This document shows, piece after piece, positions 1-6,442 of a stretch of DNA of 11,595 nucleotides; within the stretch, counting starts at the first letter, position 1; every line of letters begins with the position of its first letter. Both the position numbers and the translations under genes were made by a program. The notes below the pieces were generated by a model. That model had not been told where the DNA came from. It saw only the letters and a program-made list of their open reading frames with translations, and made no database searches. Source of the stretch: Campylobacteraceae bacterium (GTDB lineage Bacteria; Campylobacterota; Campylobacteria; Campylobacterales; Sulfurovaceae); contig JALSQB010000108.1 of NCBI GenBank assembly GCA_026985655.1, positions 1-11,595 on the forward strand, given 5' to 3'.

Positions 1-23
1 CTTTCTTAGAATTATTATTTTTA

Positions 24-1325
24 TTATTTCTTTAATGCTTCAGCAATGAGTTCTAAAGGATTTTTAAAAATCGTCTCAACTTGGGCATTGTTCATCGCTT
101 CGCTTAACTGCATACGACAAGCAGAACACTCAGCCGATACATAATGGGCTTTTGTCTCTTTAATCATCGCTGCTTTTGGTTTTCCTGCAGCCTCGGCAAA
201 TTTAAACTTTTCGGTTTGCATGGTCACTCCACCAAATCCACAACATCGGTCTGAATCGCTCATCTCTACCATAGGGTAGTTAGGTGAGAGTAGATTTCTT
301 GGTTGTTTGTAAATTCCTTGAACCTTTTTTGCATGACACGGGTCATGGTAGGTGACAGCTGTGTCAAATGTTCCCCGTGTTTTTAAAAGGGCTTGTAGTT
401 CTGTGTTGTCATCTAACCAGGCTGTTGCCATGTGCATTTTTTGGGCTACTTTTGTGGCTCTTTCTTCCCACTCTGGCATATTGTGGTTTTTGAAAAAAAC
501 TGCCCAATCATGTTTCATCATCGCAGAACATGTTGCTTCTGGAATGAGCATGGCATCACACTCGTCCATAAAACTTTCAAAATATTCAATGTTCTTTTTA
601 GTCATATACTCAACCGAATGGACATCACCTGTAAAGTAAGCAGGAGCAGAACAACAGAGTTGCTCTTTGGGAATAAAAATGTCAATGTTTAACTCTTTGA
701 GTATCTCGACTAAAGCGTCACCAATACCTGTATAGTTATAATTGGCTAGACACCCTATAAAAAGAGCAATACGCTTATTCTTTTGCTCTTGAACGGGTGC
801 TGGTATCTCTTGGGGATAGCTATTTAAAAAGCTTGTTTTAACCATAGAGGGGAGTAGTCGTCCTTTTTTAATCATAGGTAATGAAAATCTAGCACGAAGC
901 CCTCGGTCTTGGTCATCTTGTGCTAAGGCACAGGTTTTAAACATGAAGCCCATTTTCATTACAAAGTCCATAATCTTACGGTTACGCAAAAGGAAGAAGA
1001 AGCCACGTTTAAACCATGCAATACCAAATTTATCAGCAATGTCAGCACGTACCTCTTCAATGACCATGTCCGTTGCTAAAGAGTTAGGACAAACATCGAC
1101 ACAGTTGGTACATAGAAAACAACTTTCAAAAATATTTTTAGCATTTTTGTCCAGTTCAAGATGCCCTTGTTGGTATTGGGCTAAGAGGTCAATGAAGCCT
1201 CTAGGTGAGGTGACTTCATCTGCATTGACTTGGTGAATGGTACAGACAGGAATACACTTTCCACACTTGACACAATCATCAGCTGTCGCTTGAAAATTGA
1301 AAATTTCTTCTAATTGTTTACTCAT
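24..1325 (-). CDS. (Fe-S)-binding oxidoreductase subunit, GlcF/HdrD-like with two CCG domains
   Basis: This is probably the electron-carrying or catalytic Fe-S subunit of a cytoplasmic or membrane-associated oxidoreductase; the substrate is unknown. The 433-residue protein begins with a two-cluster ferredoxin module: cysteines 18, 21, 24, 28 and 69, 72, 75, 79, each set followed by a CxxxC or CxxxCP ending. Two cysteine-rich CCG domains follow, as in heterodisulfide reductase, GlcF and LutA families. The first has C192, CC224-225 and C266. The second has C330, CC361-362, C400 and C403, so its five-cysteine ligand set is complete. The start at 1325 shares an A with the argF stop (TAATG), which implies translational coupling. 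The C. jejuni homologue in the same neighbourhood (Cj0991c, from memory) is annotated only as a ferredoxin-type oxidoreductase. No flavin-binding partner is visible in the window; one may lie to the left of it. The domain call is firm and the physiological role is open. Confidence 0.85.
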   Translation of the reverse strand: MSKQLEEIFNFQATADDCVKCGKCIPVCTIHQVNADEVTSPRGFIDLLAQYQQGHLELDKNAKNIFESCFLCTNCVDVCPNSLATDMVIEEVRADIADKFGIAWFKRGFFFLLRNRKIMDFVMKMGFMFKTCALAQDDQDRGLRARFSLPMIKKGRLLPSMVKTSFLNSYPQEIPAPVQEQKNKRIALFIGCLANYNYTGIGDALVEILKELNIDIFIPKEQLCCSAPAYFTGDVHSVEYMTKKNIEYFESFMDECDAMLIPEATCSAMMKHDWAVFFKNHNMPEWEERATKVAQKMHMATAWLDDNTELQALLKTRGTFDTAVTYHDPCHAKKVQGIYKQPRNLLSPNYPMVEMSDSDRCCGFGGVTMQTEKFKFAEAAGKPKAAMIKETKAHYVSAECSACRMQLSEAMNNAQVETIFKNPLELIAEALKK

Positions 1326-2248
1326 TAATTATCTCTATGTTGGTCTAACCAAACCATAATACCTTTTTGAGCATGAAGTCTATTTTCAGCTTCAGTAAAA
1401 ATCTCATCAGCATGTTGCTCAAAGATGGCTTCACTCACTTCATACTCTCGGTAAGCAGGTAGGCAATGTAAGAAGATAGCATTTTTTTCTGCAAGAGACA
1501 TTAAATTTTCATCAACAATATAACCTTCAAATGCTTTTAGGCGTTCTTCTTTTTCATCCTCTTGTCCCATCGAAACCCAAGTGTCAGTTGTGACCACATT
1601 GGCATCTTTAACAGCTATTTGGGGGTCATTAGAAAAAGTAATCTTTGCACCAGAGGTTTTTGCTATGGCTAAGGCTTCTTTAATGATGTTTGCATCACAC
1701 TCATACCCTTTAGGTGTTGCTACTCTAAGCTCAAAGCCAAGTTTAGCTGATAGCATAAGCCATGAGTGGGTCATATTGTTTCCATCACCAACATAAGCAA
1801 CCACAGGATTAGTAATGCCAAACTCTAACATGGTAAGATAGTCCGTCATCAGTTGCACAGGGTGATAAGCATCAGTTAATCCGTTAATAACAGGTACTTT
1901 TGAGTAGTGGGCAAACTCTTCTAGTTTACTTTGCTCAAAAGTTCTAATCATCACCATATCAACCATACGGCTAATAACCCGTGAAGTATCTTTCATGGGT
2001 TCTCCACGACCGAGTTGAATGTCATTGGAAGAGAGAAATAGACCAACTCCACCGAGTTGATAGATACCTGTTTCAAAACTCACACGGGTTCGTGTAGAGC
2101 TTTTTTCAAAAATCATACCGAGTGTCTGTTTTTCTAAATAGGGTTTAAACTCTTTGGCTTTGGTCTCTTTTTTTATCTGTTGTGCTAAGCTTATCATCTC
2201 TAAAAGTTCATCTTTTGTGAAATCTTTTAGACTTAAAAAGTGTCTCAT
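1325..2248 (-). CDS. argF: Ornithine carbamoyltransferase
   Basis: It transfers the carbamoyl group of carbamoyl phosphate to ornithine, giving citrulline in arginine biosynthesis, in the cytoplasm. The 307-residue length is normal for an anabolic OTCase. The carbamoyl-phosphate motif STRTR is at residues 51-55, HPxQ at 129-132, the ornithine-binding DxxxSMG at 222-228, and the catalytic HCLP loop at 261-264. SMG rather than an aspartate-site motif separates it from aspartate carbamoyltransferase. The start is supported by an AGAGGAAC ribosome-binding sequence about 7 nt upstream. It is the first gene of a two-gene unit with the downstream Fe-S protein and has its own candidate extended -10 promoter near 2300. 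No ARG-box was recognised. All key residues look intact. Confidence 0.96.
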   Translation of the reverse strand: MRHFLSLKDFTKDELLEMISLAQQIKKETKAKEFKPYLEKQTLGMIFEKSSTRTRVSFETGIYQLGGVGLFLSSNDIQLGRGEPMKDTSRVISRMVDMVMIRTFEQSKLEEFAHYSKVPVINGLTDAYHPVQLMTDYLTMLEFGITNPVVAYVGDGNNMTHSWLMLSAKLGFELRVATPKGYECDANIIKEALAIAKTSGAKITFSNDPQIAVKDANVVTTDTWVSMGQEDEKEERLKAFEGYIVDENLMSLAEKNAIFLHCLPAYREYEVSEAIFEQHADEIFTEAENRLHAQKGIMVWLDQHRDN

Positions 2249-2299
2249 GGGAAGTTCCTCTTACTAGGTTAAAGTATTAGAATTTAAATTAAGAGAGCC

Positions 2300-2308
2300 A
2301 TTCTACCA
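2300..2308 (-). promoter_or_regulatory. Candidate extended -10 promoter of argF
   Basis: The minus strand reads TGGTAGAAT, an extended -10 element (TGn plus TAGAAT). This predicts a transcript start near 2293 and a leader of about 45 nt before the argF ATG at 2248. No convincing -35 is seen, which is usual for Campylobacterota sigma-70 promoters. It lies just downstream of the phosphatase stop at 2334, so argF may also receive read-through from that operon. Short-motif evidence only. Confidence 0.5.
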
Positions 2309-2333
2309 TAATAGCTTTAAGTCTAGCCCAAGA

Positions 2334-3161
2334 TTAAAAGTCAAAGAGGGTATTGTAATCTTGTGTACCTTTTTTTTGTTTGTTCTCAAAAGGAACACTG
2401 TCAAAGGTAAGTTGGTCATTTTTGACAATGGCACAAGAGAGTTCAACACCATAAATAGCAGATGTATCGACACAGATTTTATTTTTGTATCGTCTAATAT
2501 TGGCTTGAGATAGGTGTCCAAAGATGTGATAATGCTCATTATCGACTGCTTCTTGAAGAAGATAAGGCATCAATTCATCTAAAGGCATTGTCGGATTTTT
2601 TGAACGTGAGATAGATTTAATCATCTTCTTTTTGCCTTCAGTTGAATTGAGGCGTAAGTATTGCTCTTCACAGGGAGCATGGCTTAGTGTCACTGAAAAA
2701 TTTTCATCATATTGGTAGTACAAGTAGGGGTGTAGCACTTCATAAAGTTCTAAAAAGAGTTTTTTCAGAGGAGGCGTTTTTTCTAGAAGGGCAACGGTAT
2801 TGTAATACTTCTCTTTATTAGCAATGGTTTTAGGGGTGATAAGTAGTGTGTCATCATGGGTAATATATCGGTAAACCATGTTTTCATGGTTCCCCTCAAT
2901 CAAGTAGAAACGTTGTCGTTCTTGGTTGAGGTGATAATAGTTTGCATAGATAAACTCAATGGTTTGGGTAAGTTTTTCATCATTGCCTTTATCGACAAAG
3001 TCACCCAGTAAAATAATGGATTTATTTTCACTTTGAGGGGTGACTTCTAGGAGATTATCTTTAATTAAAAAGCCTTGTTTAATGAGGAGGCTTTTTAATT
3101 CATCGATGCAAGCGTGGACATCACCAATAATAATGTATTCATAGCCCAGTGGAAGTAGCAT
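2334..3161 (-). CDS. PPP-family metallophosphatase (ApaH/PrpE-like)
   Basis: This is a calcineurin-like phosphoesterase of the PPP branch, a cytoplasmic two-metal hydrolase acting on phosphoproteins or on diadenosine polyphosphate-type nucleotides. The 275 residues carry the metal motifs in order: GDVH at 13-16, GDFVDKG at 53-59, GNHE at 90-93, a later SHAP histidine and an FGH motif, then a VDTSAIYG segment like the IDTGxxYGG strand of ApaH and PrpE. The motif usually written GDxHG has alanine in place of the second glycine. The ATG shares its A with the stop of the upstream membrane-protein gene (TAATG), so it is the third gene of the SPFH operon and likely translationally coupled. Whether it is a protein phosphatase or a nucleotide hydrolase cannot be decided from sequence. 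The operon suggests a role linked to the membrane. Confidence 0.85.
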   Translation of the reverse strand: MLLPLGYEYIIIGDVHACIDELKSLLIKQGFLIKDNLLEVTPQSENKSIILLGDFVDKGNDEKLTQTIEFIYANYYHLNQERQRFYLIEGNHENMVYRYITHDDTLLITPKTIANKEKYYNTVALLEKTPPLKKLFLELYEVLHPYLYYQYDENFSVTLSHAPCEEQYLRLNSTEGKKKMIKSISRSKNPTMPLDELMPYLLQEAVDNEHYHIFGHLSQANIRRYKNKICVDTSAIYGVELSCAIVKNDQLTFDSVPFENKQKKGTQDYNTLFDF

Positions 3162-3595
3162 TAACCTAAAATTCCACCACCATTAACATTAATGTCTCTT
3201 TTAGCTGCATTAAGTTCAATGATAAATCCACCCGTGGCATCAATAAGTGACATCATACCTAAGATGAGAAAGGTTGCATTTTGCGCCCATGAGACCATGA
3301 AGAACATTACAATAAATACCATAGAAACAATAAAGCTAAGTAGTGTCTCTGAAGCACCAAATTTACTGGCAGTTGCTGCTTTGGCTATTTCAATAAAAAG
3401 AGCCAATGACCCAACAATTAAAAAGACCTCTCTAACTCTTAAAATAAAGTCTCTATCTGGACCTATATGATGTATAAGTACCACTGATTGTAATGATAAA
3501 TCTTTTAATGCACCGATATAATCAGCTCCTAAATGTAGCCCAATGTAGGCGAGCAATACCCATGTAAATGTTGACATTCCTGTAATAAAAAACAT
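3161..3595 (-). CDS. Small polytopic membrane protein, family not recognised
   Basis: I do not recognise this 144-residue inner-membrane protein. About four hydrophobic segments are visible, roughly residues 4-27, 55-74, 84-104 and 107-128. A 28-residue loop (27-54) carries IHHIGPDRD. The protein ends in a short tail with a glycine run (GGG at 139-141). It lies between an SPFH protein and a metallophosphatase. The SPFH stop overlaps its ribosome-binding sequence (TAAGGA), with 7 nt to the ATG. Its size and position resemble short NfeD proteins, which commonly partner SPFH proteins, but NfeD has a C-terminal soluble OB-fold, and there is no room for one after the last helix here. It may be an analogous partner; that is inference. 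A downstream ATG at codon 7 is an alternative start. Confidence 0.7.
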   Translation of the reverse strand: MFFITGMSTFTWVLLAYIGLHLGADYIGALKDLSLQSVVLIHHIGPDRDFILRVREVFLIVGSLALFIEIAKAATASKFGASETLLSFIVSMVFIVMFFMVSWAQNATFLILGMMSLIDATGGFIIELNAAKRDINVNGGGILG

Positions 3596-3604
3596 TCTTT
3601 TTCC

Positions 3605-4639
3605 TTAGTTTTGATTTTGTTTCATTGTGTGAGATAGATACTCTGCATTCATAACTTTATCCATAGGTTGATGAACATCTGATGGATAGAGAACAAATTT
3701 TGAGTTGTCTGATGAAGATAACTCTTTCATAGAGTCAATGTACGAAGCAGAAGTTAAAAACTGCATAATACGTTCATCGGATATGTTGGGCATTAACTCT
3801 TTTAAATCTTTAATTGCCTTGTAGGTTGCTTCAGCTCTTTTCTCAATGAGAATACGTTCTGAATCAGCCTTAAGTTCTTTCTCTTTAAAGTCAGCATTGG
3901 CTTTGGTCAGTTTAGCTTCAGCCTTCTGTTTGGCAATAATCTTTTGTTTTTCTGCTTCAATAATATCTTCTGGTGAAGCAATGTCTTCAAAATTGATTTG
4001 TGTCAGTTTAATTCCCCAACGTGAAGAGTCTTTTTCAACAATTTCTCTAATTTCCCCTAAAATCGCTTCAGAGTTTTTTTGAATCTCTGAAAAGTTTCGT
4101 CTGGCTAATGCTGTAAAGGTACTACTCACAACAAGATTTTCCATTCGTGCTTGATAATCATCTACCTCTTTAATTGCTTTAAGTGGGTGAATGACTTTAA
4201 TCATAGAGAACATATCAACCTTAATGTTAATATTGTCTTTGGTTAAAATAGTTTGTGCATCTGGATCAACTTTCATCTCTTTGAGATCAACTTTGGCTTC
4301 AATTCTATCAAGACTAGGCACAATACGGTTAATTCCTTCACAAGCAACACGATCAACCCCATGACGGTCAATAACCCAAGCCTCTTCAGAAGGTACAACA
4401 CGTAGTAAGAACAAGCGTCCTAAACCAATGGTGACGACAAACGAGTCAAATGACTTCATCATTTTTTGACCAAAAGAGCGTGGTTGATTTGAAAGTTTAG
4501 AACAGTCAGCATCCATACTGTAATGTTCGGCTAAAGTTTCATCAGGCTCTTTATTATTGGTTAAAGAAGGATAAATCAAATAGAAAGCAGGTATCGCGAG
4601 AAGTGTGAAGATGATGATAAACCAAAATAAAGATGTCAT
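3605..4639 (-). CDS. SPFH/band 7 (stomatin/prohibitin-like) membrane protein
   Basis: This is a membrane-anchored scaffold protein of the SPFH superfamily, which forms large ring or cage oligomers associated with membrane microdomains and proteases. The 344 residues begin with one transmembrane segment (3-24). A linker of about 50 residues follows and ends in a second hydrophobic stretch (67-82). The SPFH core runs from about 83 to 225: PSEEAWVIDRHG, then KVDLKEMKVDPDAQTILTKD, then ARRNFSEI and a GIKLTQINFEDI strand leading into DIIEAEKQKIIAKQKAEAK. A charged coiled coil (226-275) and a helical tail follow, as in QmcA/YbbK and stomatins. The start has two AAGGA-type sites upstream, the nearer one 7 nt from the ATG. 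It is the first gene of an operon with the small membrane protein and the phosphatase. No NfeD-type gene is adjacent. Confidence 0.88.
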   Translation of the reverse strand: MTSLFWFIIIFTLLAIPAFYLIYPSLTNNKEPDETLAEHYSMDADCSKLSNQPRSFGQKMMKSFDSFVVTIGLGRLFLLRVVPSEEAWVIDRHGVDRVACEGINRIVPSLDRIEAKVDLKEMKVDPDAQTILTKDNINIKVDMFSMIKVIHPLKAIKEVDDYQARMENLVVSSTFTALARRNFSEIQKNSEAILGEIREIVEKDSSRWGIKLTQINFEDIASPEDIIEAEKQKIIAKQKAEAKLTKANADFKEKELKADSERILIEKRAEATYKAIKDLKELMPNISDERIMQFLTSASYIDSMKELSSSDNSKFVLYPSDVHQPMDKVMNAEYLSHTMKQNQN

Positions 4640-4690
4640 CGTTTTTCCTTTTTTTCCTTTTTTTTAAAAACATGCTTTAAATATATATTT

Positions 4691-4720
4691 TATTTTAATA
4701 TATTTTAAGATATTTTAATA
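4691..4720. repeat. Three tandem 10-bp AT repeats (TATTTTAATA type)
   Basis: Three direct copies lie back to back: tattttaata (4691-4700), tattttaaga (4701-4710) and tattttaata (4711-4720). The T4/A4 tracts recur exactly every 10 bp, close to one helical turn, so intrinsic curvature is expected. They lie in the predicted 5' leader of the SPFH operon, immediately after its likely transcript start, and roughly 80-110 bp upstream of the divergent -10 of the plus-strand gene. Neither flank continues the repeat cleanly. Confidence 0.75.
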
Positions 4721-4722
4721 AA

Positions 4723-4731
4723 AGTATAGCA
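4723..4731 (-). promoter_or_regulatory. Candidate extended -10 promoter of the SPFH operon
   Basis: The minus strand reads TGCTATACT, an extended -10 with a good hexamer (TATACT). It predicts transcription from about 4716 and an AT-rich leader of about 77 nt containing the 10-bp repeats. A -35 is not evident. The whole intergenic stretch 4640-4856 is strongly AT-rich, so chance matches are possible, but the complete TGn plus hexamer is the best in the stretch on this strand. Confidence 0.5.
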
Positions 4732-4798
4732 AAATAACAGCTAAGTGTGGAACAAATTGCATTAAAATGTGATTTAAAAGAAAACTTAGTTGATTTTA

Positions 4799-4807
4799 TG
4801 CTAGAAT
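4799..4807 (+). promoter_or_regulatory. Candidate extended -10 promoter of the 4857 gene
   Basis: TGCTAGAAT on the plus strand is an extended -10 element. It predicts a start near 4814 and a leader of about 43 nt before the TTG codon. Upstream, short A/T runs recur (attaaaatg, atttaaaag, gattttatg), the pattern described for Campylobacter promoters that lack a -35. It diverges from the SPFH promoter. Confidence 0.5.
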
Positions 4808-4846
4808 ATTTATCTATAAGTAAGATTTTATTTAAAATTGATAGAA

Positions 4847-4851
4847 AAGGA
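4847..4851 (+). promoter_or_regulatory. Ribosome-binding site fixing a TTG start
   Basis: AAGGA at 4847-4851 lies 5 nt before TTG at 4857. An in-frame TAG at 4842 closes the frame just upstream, and the first in-frame ATG downstream is inside the transmembrane segment. TTG is therefore the best start for the 172-residue protein. Confidence 0.7.
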
Positions 4852-4856
4852 ACGAT

Positions 4857-5375
4857 TTGTTCAACAATAGCGATGAAGACAATATAGACTTTTGTGACGC
4901 TTATAAGAGTCAGATATTAGCCAACAATATCGAAGAAGAGAGTAGTTCTCTCTTTAGCATAATCATAAAACTGATGATTATTTTAGTATTATTTGTAGCC
5001 ATTGGAGCTATCTCATTTTATGGTTATCATAATTTTATGAAAAAAAATAGCTCAAAGGGTATGAGTTTACCTCCTCAATCTACACAGATTTCAGATGATG
5101 ACTTAATAGTAACATTGGAAGAACCAGCAACGAAAGAAGAGCAAATGCAAGAAGAGCATATAAATAATAAAAAAGAAGAAAATATAGAAGAAGTTGCTAA
5201 CAGTGTAAAAATTGCAATTGCTAAGAGTGAATCGAAGGAAGAAGTTTCCTCTAAAGAAACATCAAAACAAGAAGCAGTTCAAGAGAAGTTAGAGGTACCT
5301 ATTTCAGTACCTGAGTCAAAATATTTAGAAGATTTGGCCAAGTTATCTAACGAGATAGATAAAGAGAGAAAATAG
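4857..5375 (+). CDS. Single-pass membrane protein with charged extracytoplasmic tail, unknown family
   Basis: I do not recognise this 172-residue protein. Residues 1-31 are polar and acidic. A single strong transmembrane helix spans about 32-57, followed by KK (62-63), and then a roughly 110-residue region rich in Glu, Lys, Ser and Gln with little predicted order. A short, more helix-like end follows (SKYLEDLAKLSNEIDKERK at 154-172). The topology recalls TonB- or FtsN-type anchors: a short cytoplasmic N-terminus, one helix, and a long periplasmic spacer ending in a small interaction motif. No SPOR or TonB domain is visible. Translation starts at TTG with a good ribosome-binding site. The gene is monocistronic and faces hemB tail to tail across a hairpin. 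The low-complexity tail is glutamate-heavy, unlike its neighbours. Confidence 0.65.
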   Translation: MFNNSDEDNIDFCDAYKSQILANNIEEESSSLFSIIIKLMIILVLFVAIGAISFYGYHNFMKKNSSKGMSLPPQSTQISDDDLIVTLEEPATKEEQMQEEHINNKKEENIEEVANSVKIAIAKSESKEEVSSKETSKQEAVQEKLEVPISVPESKYLEDLAKLSNEIDKERK

Positions 5376-5386
5376 ATACTTACTTT

Positions 5387-5409
5387 AGGGCAGACACAGA
5401 GGTCGCCCT
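5387..5409. terminator. Hairpin between convergent genes, possible bidirectional terminator
   Basis: AGGGC (5387-5391) pairs with GCCCT (5405-5409), and GAC (5393-5395) pairs with GTC (5402-5404). This gives an 8-bp stem with one bulged A and a 6-nt loop. It occupies the 39-nt gap between the stop of the plus-strand gene (5375) and the hemB stop (5415). Neither side has a strong T tract, so termination efficiency is uncertain. Confidence 0.5.
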
Positions 5410-5414
5410 TATAG

Positions 5415-6386
5415 CTATTTGTTTAAGAGTTCAGCAACTTCTTTGGCATGGTAGCTGATAATAATATCTGCTCCTGCGCGTTTAAATCCTATCATTGTCT
5501 CCATCATTACCCGTTCATAATCAATAACTCCTGCTTTAGCAGCCATTTTTAACATGCTGTATTCACCACTTACATTGTAAACAGCTAAAGGCAAAGAAGA
5601 GTTCTCTTTGATGTCACGCACAATGTCTAAGTAAGCTAATGCTGGTTTTACCATTAAAATATCAGCTCCCTCATTTTCATCGGCGATACTCTCTAAAATG
5701 GCTTCTTTTCTATTGGCTGGGTTCATTTGGTAAGAGCGTCTATCTCCAAAACTTGGGCTACTCTCTGCAACATCTCTAAAGGGTCCATAATAAGCCGATG
5801 AAAATTTAGTTGAATAAGACATAATAGGAATATGGCTAAATCCATTAGCATCAAGACCTGCTCTGATGGTGCTAATCATACCGTCCATCATGCCACTAGG
5901 TGCAATCATGTCAGCTCCTGCTTTGGCATGAACTTGGGCTTGTTTGGCAAGGTTCTCTAAAGTGATGTCATTGTCCACGGTTTCCAAAACAGGGTCAAGT
6001 ACACCACAATGTCCATGGTCGGTGTATTCACAAAAGCAAAGGTCAGTTACCACAAACATATCGGGGTGAGCCTTTTTAATCTCTCTAATAGAAGAAGCAA
6101 TAATGCCATGTTCACACATCGCATCACTTCCTACGGAGTCTTTGGTATCTGGAATTCCAAATAAAATAATAGCGTAGATGCCCAAATCTTTAAGTGTTTG
6201 ACACTCCTTAATGACTTCATCGACACTCATCTGGAAGACACCTGGCATGGAAGCAACTTCAATCTTTACATTTTTCCCACTTTTAATGAAAAGAGGATAG
6301 ATAAAATCATTAACGCTTAAATGGGTCTCTTGGAGTAAATCTCGCAGTACGGGGTTGAGTCTTTTCCGTCTAAATCGTGTAAACAT
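5415..6386 (-). CDS. hemB: Delta-aminolevulinic acid dehydratase (porphobilinogen synthase)
   Basis: It condenses two 5-aminolevulinate molecules into porphobilinogen, an early cytoplasmic step of haem and other tetrapyrrole synthesis. The 323 residues match the usual length. The two active-site lysines are K194 (in SYSTKF) and K247 (in MVKPA). The catalytic zinc cysteines are C117, C119 and C127 in LCFCEYTDHGHC, so this is the zinc-dependent form rather than the aspartate-rich magnesium form. The start is supported by an AAGGG ribosome-binding sequence within the 20-nt leader of a candidate promoter. It is transcribed divergently from ribA over a gap of only 56 bp and ends against the 4857 gene. 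The hemB-ribA-rsmG adjacency matches C. jejuni Cj0995c-Cj0997 as I remember it. Confidence 0.97.
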   Translation of the reverse strand: MFTRFRRKRLNPVLRDLLQETHLSVNDFIYPLFIKSGKNVKIEVASMPGVFQMSVDEVIKECQTLKDLGIYAIILFGIPDTKDSVGSDAMCEHGIIASSIREIKKAHPDMFVVTDLCFCEYTDHGHCGVLDPVLETVDNDITLENLAKQAQVHAKAGADMIAPSGMMDGMISTIRAGLDANGFSHIPIMSYSTKFSSAYYGPFRDVAESSPSFGDRRSYQMNPANRKEAILESIADENEGADILMVKPALAYLDIVRDIKENSSLPLAVYNVSGEYSMLKMAAKAGVIDYERVMMETMIGFKRAGADIIISYHAKEVAELLNK

Positions 6387-6412
6387 GTGTTTCCCTTAAA
6401 TTATTTGAGTGA

Positions 6413-6421
6413 ATTTTATCA
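6413..6421 (-). promoter_or_regulatory. Candidate extended -10 promoter of hemB
   Basis: The minus strand reads TGATAAAAT, an extended -10 that predicts a start near 6406 and a 20-nt leader carrying AAGGG before the ATG. Its upstream flank is the ribA promoter and ribA start, so polymerase cannot easily sit on both promoters at once. Confidence 0.6.
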
Positions 6422-6426
6422 TAAAC

Positions 6427-6435
6427 TGATATAAT
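6427..6435 (+). promoter_or_regulatory. Candidate extended -10 promoter of ribA
   Basis: TGATATAAT is a perfect extended -10 (TGn plus consensus TATAAT). Counting seven bases on from the hexamer puts the transcript start at about 6442, right at the ribA ATG (6443). There is no ribosome-binding sequence between the promoter and the ATG, so the mRNA is probably leaderless. Confidence 0.65.
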
Positions 6436-6442
6436 TTTGTCC

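Noticed and set aside
352..692. Open plus-strand frames of 86 and 95 codons opposite the Fe-S protein gene
   Set aside because: They lie antisense to a well-supported gene, have no family resemblance or ribosome-binding site, and look like codon-bias shadows. The same applies to the other antisense frames across the window.
3161..3595. Small membrane protein as an NfeD homologue
   Set aside because: Position and size fit, but the fourth hydrophobic segment ends near residue 128 of 144, leaving no room for the OB-fold that defines short NfeD proteins.
4741..4790. CTAAG...CTTAG inverted repeat in the 4640-4856 intergenic region
   Set aside because: The arms are only 5 bp with about 40 nt between them, as expected by chance in this composition.
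6388..6394. TGTTTCC in the hemB leader as an HP1021-box (recalled consensus TGTTWCW)
   Set aside because: The last base mismatches, it is a single 7-mer in AT-rich DNA, and the consensus comes from Helicobacter, so it is not specific enough to call.
6437..6442. TTG at 6437 as the ribA start
   Set aside because: It lies upstream of the predicted transcript start, immediately after the -10 box, and has no ribosome-binding site. The ATG two codons later fits the family N-terminus.
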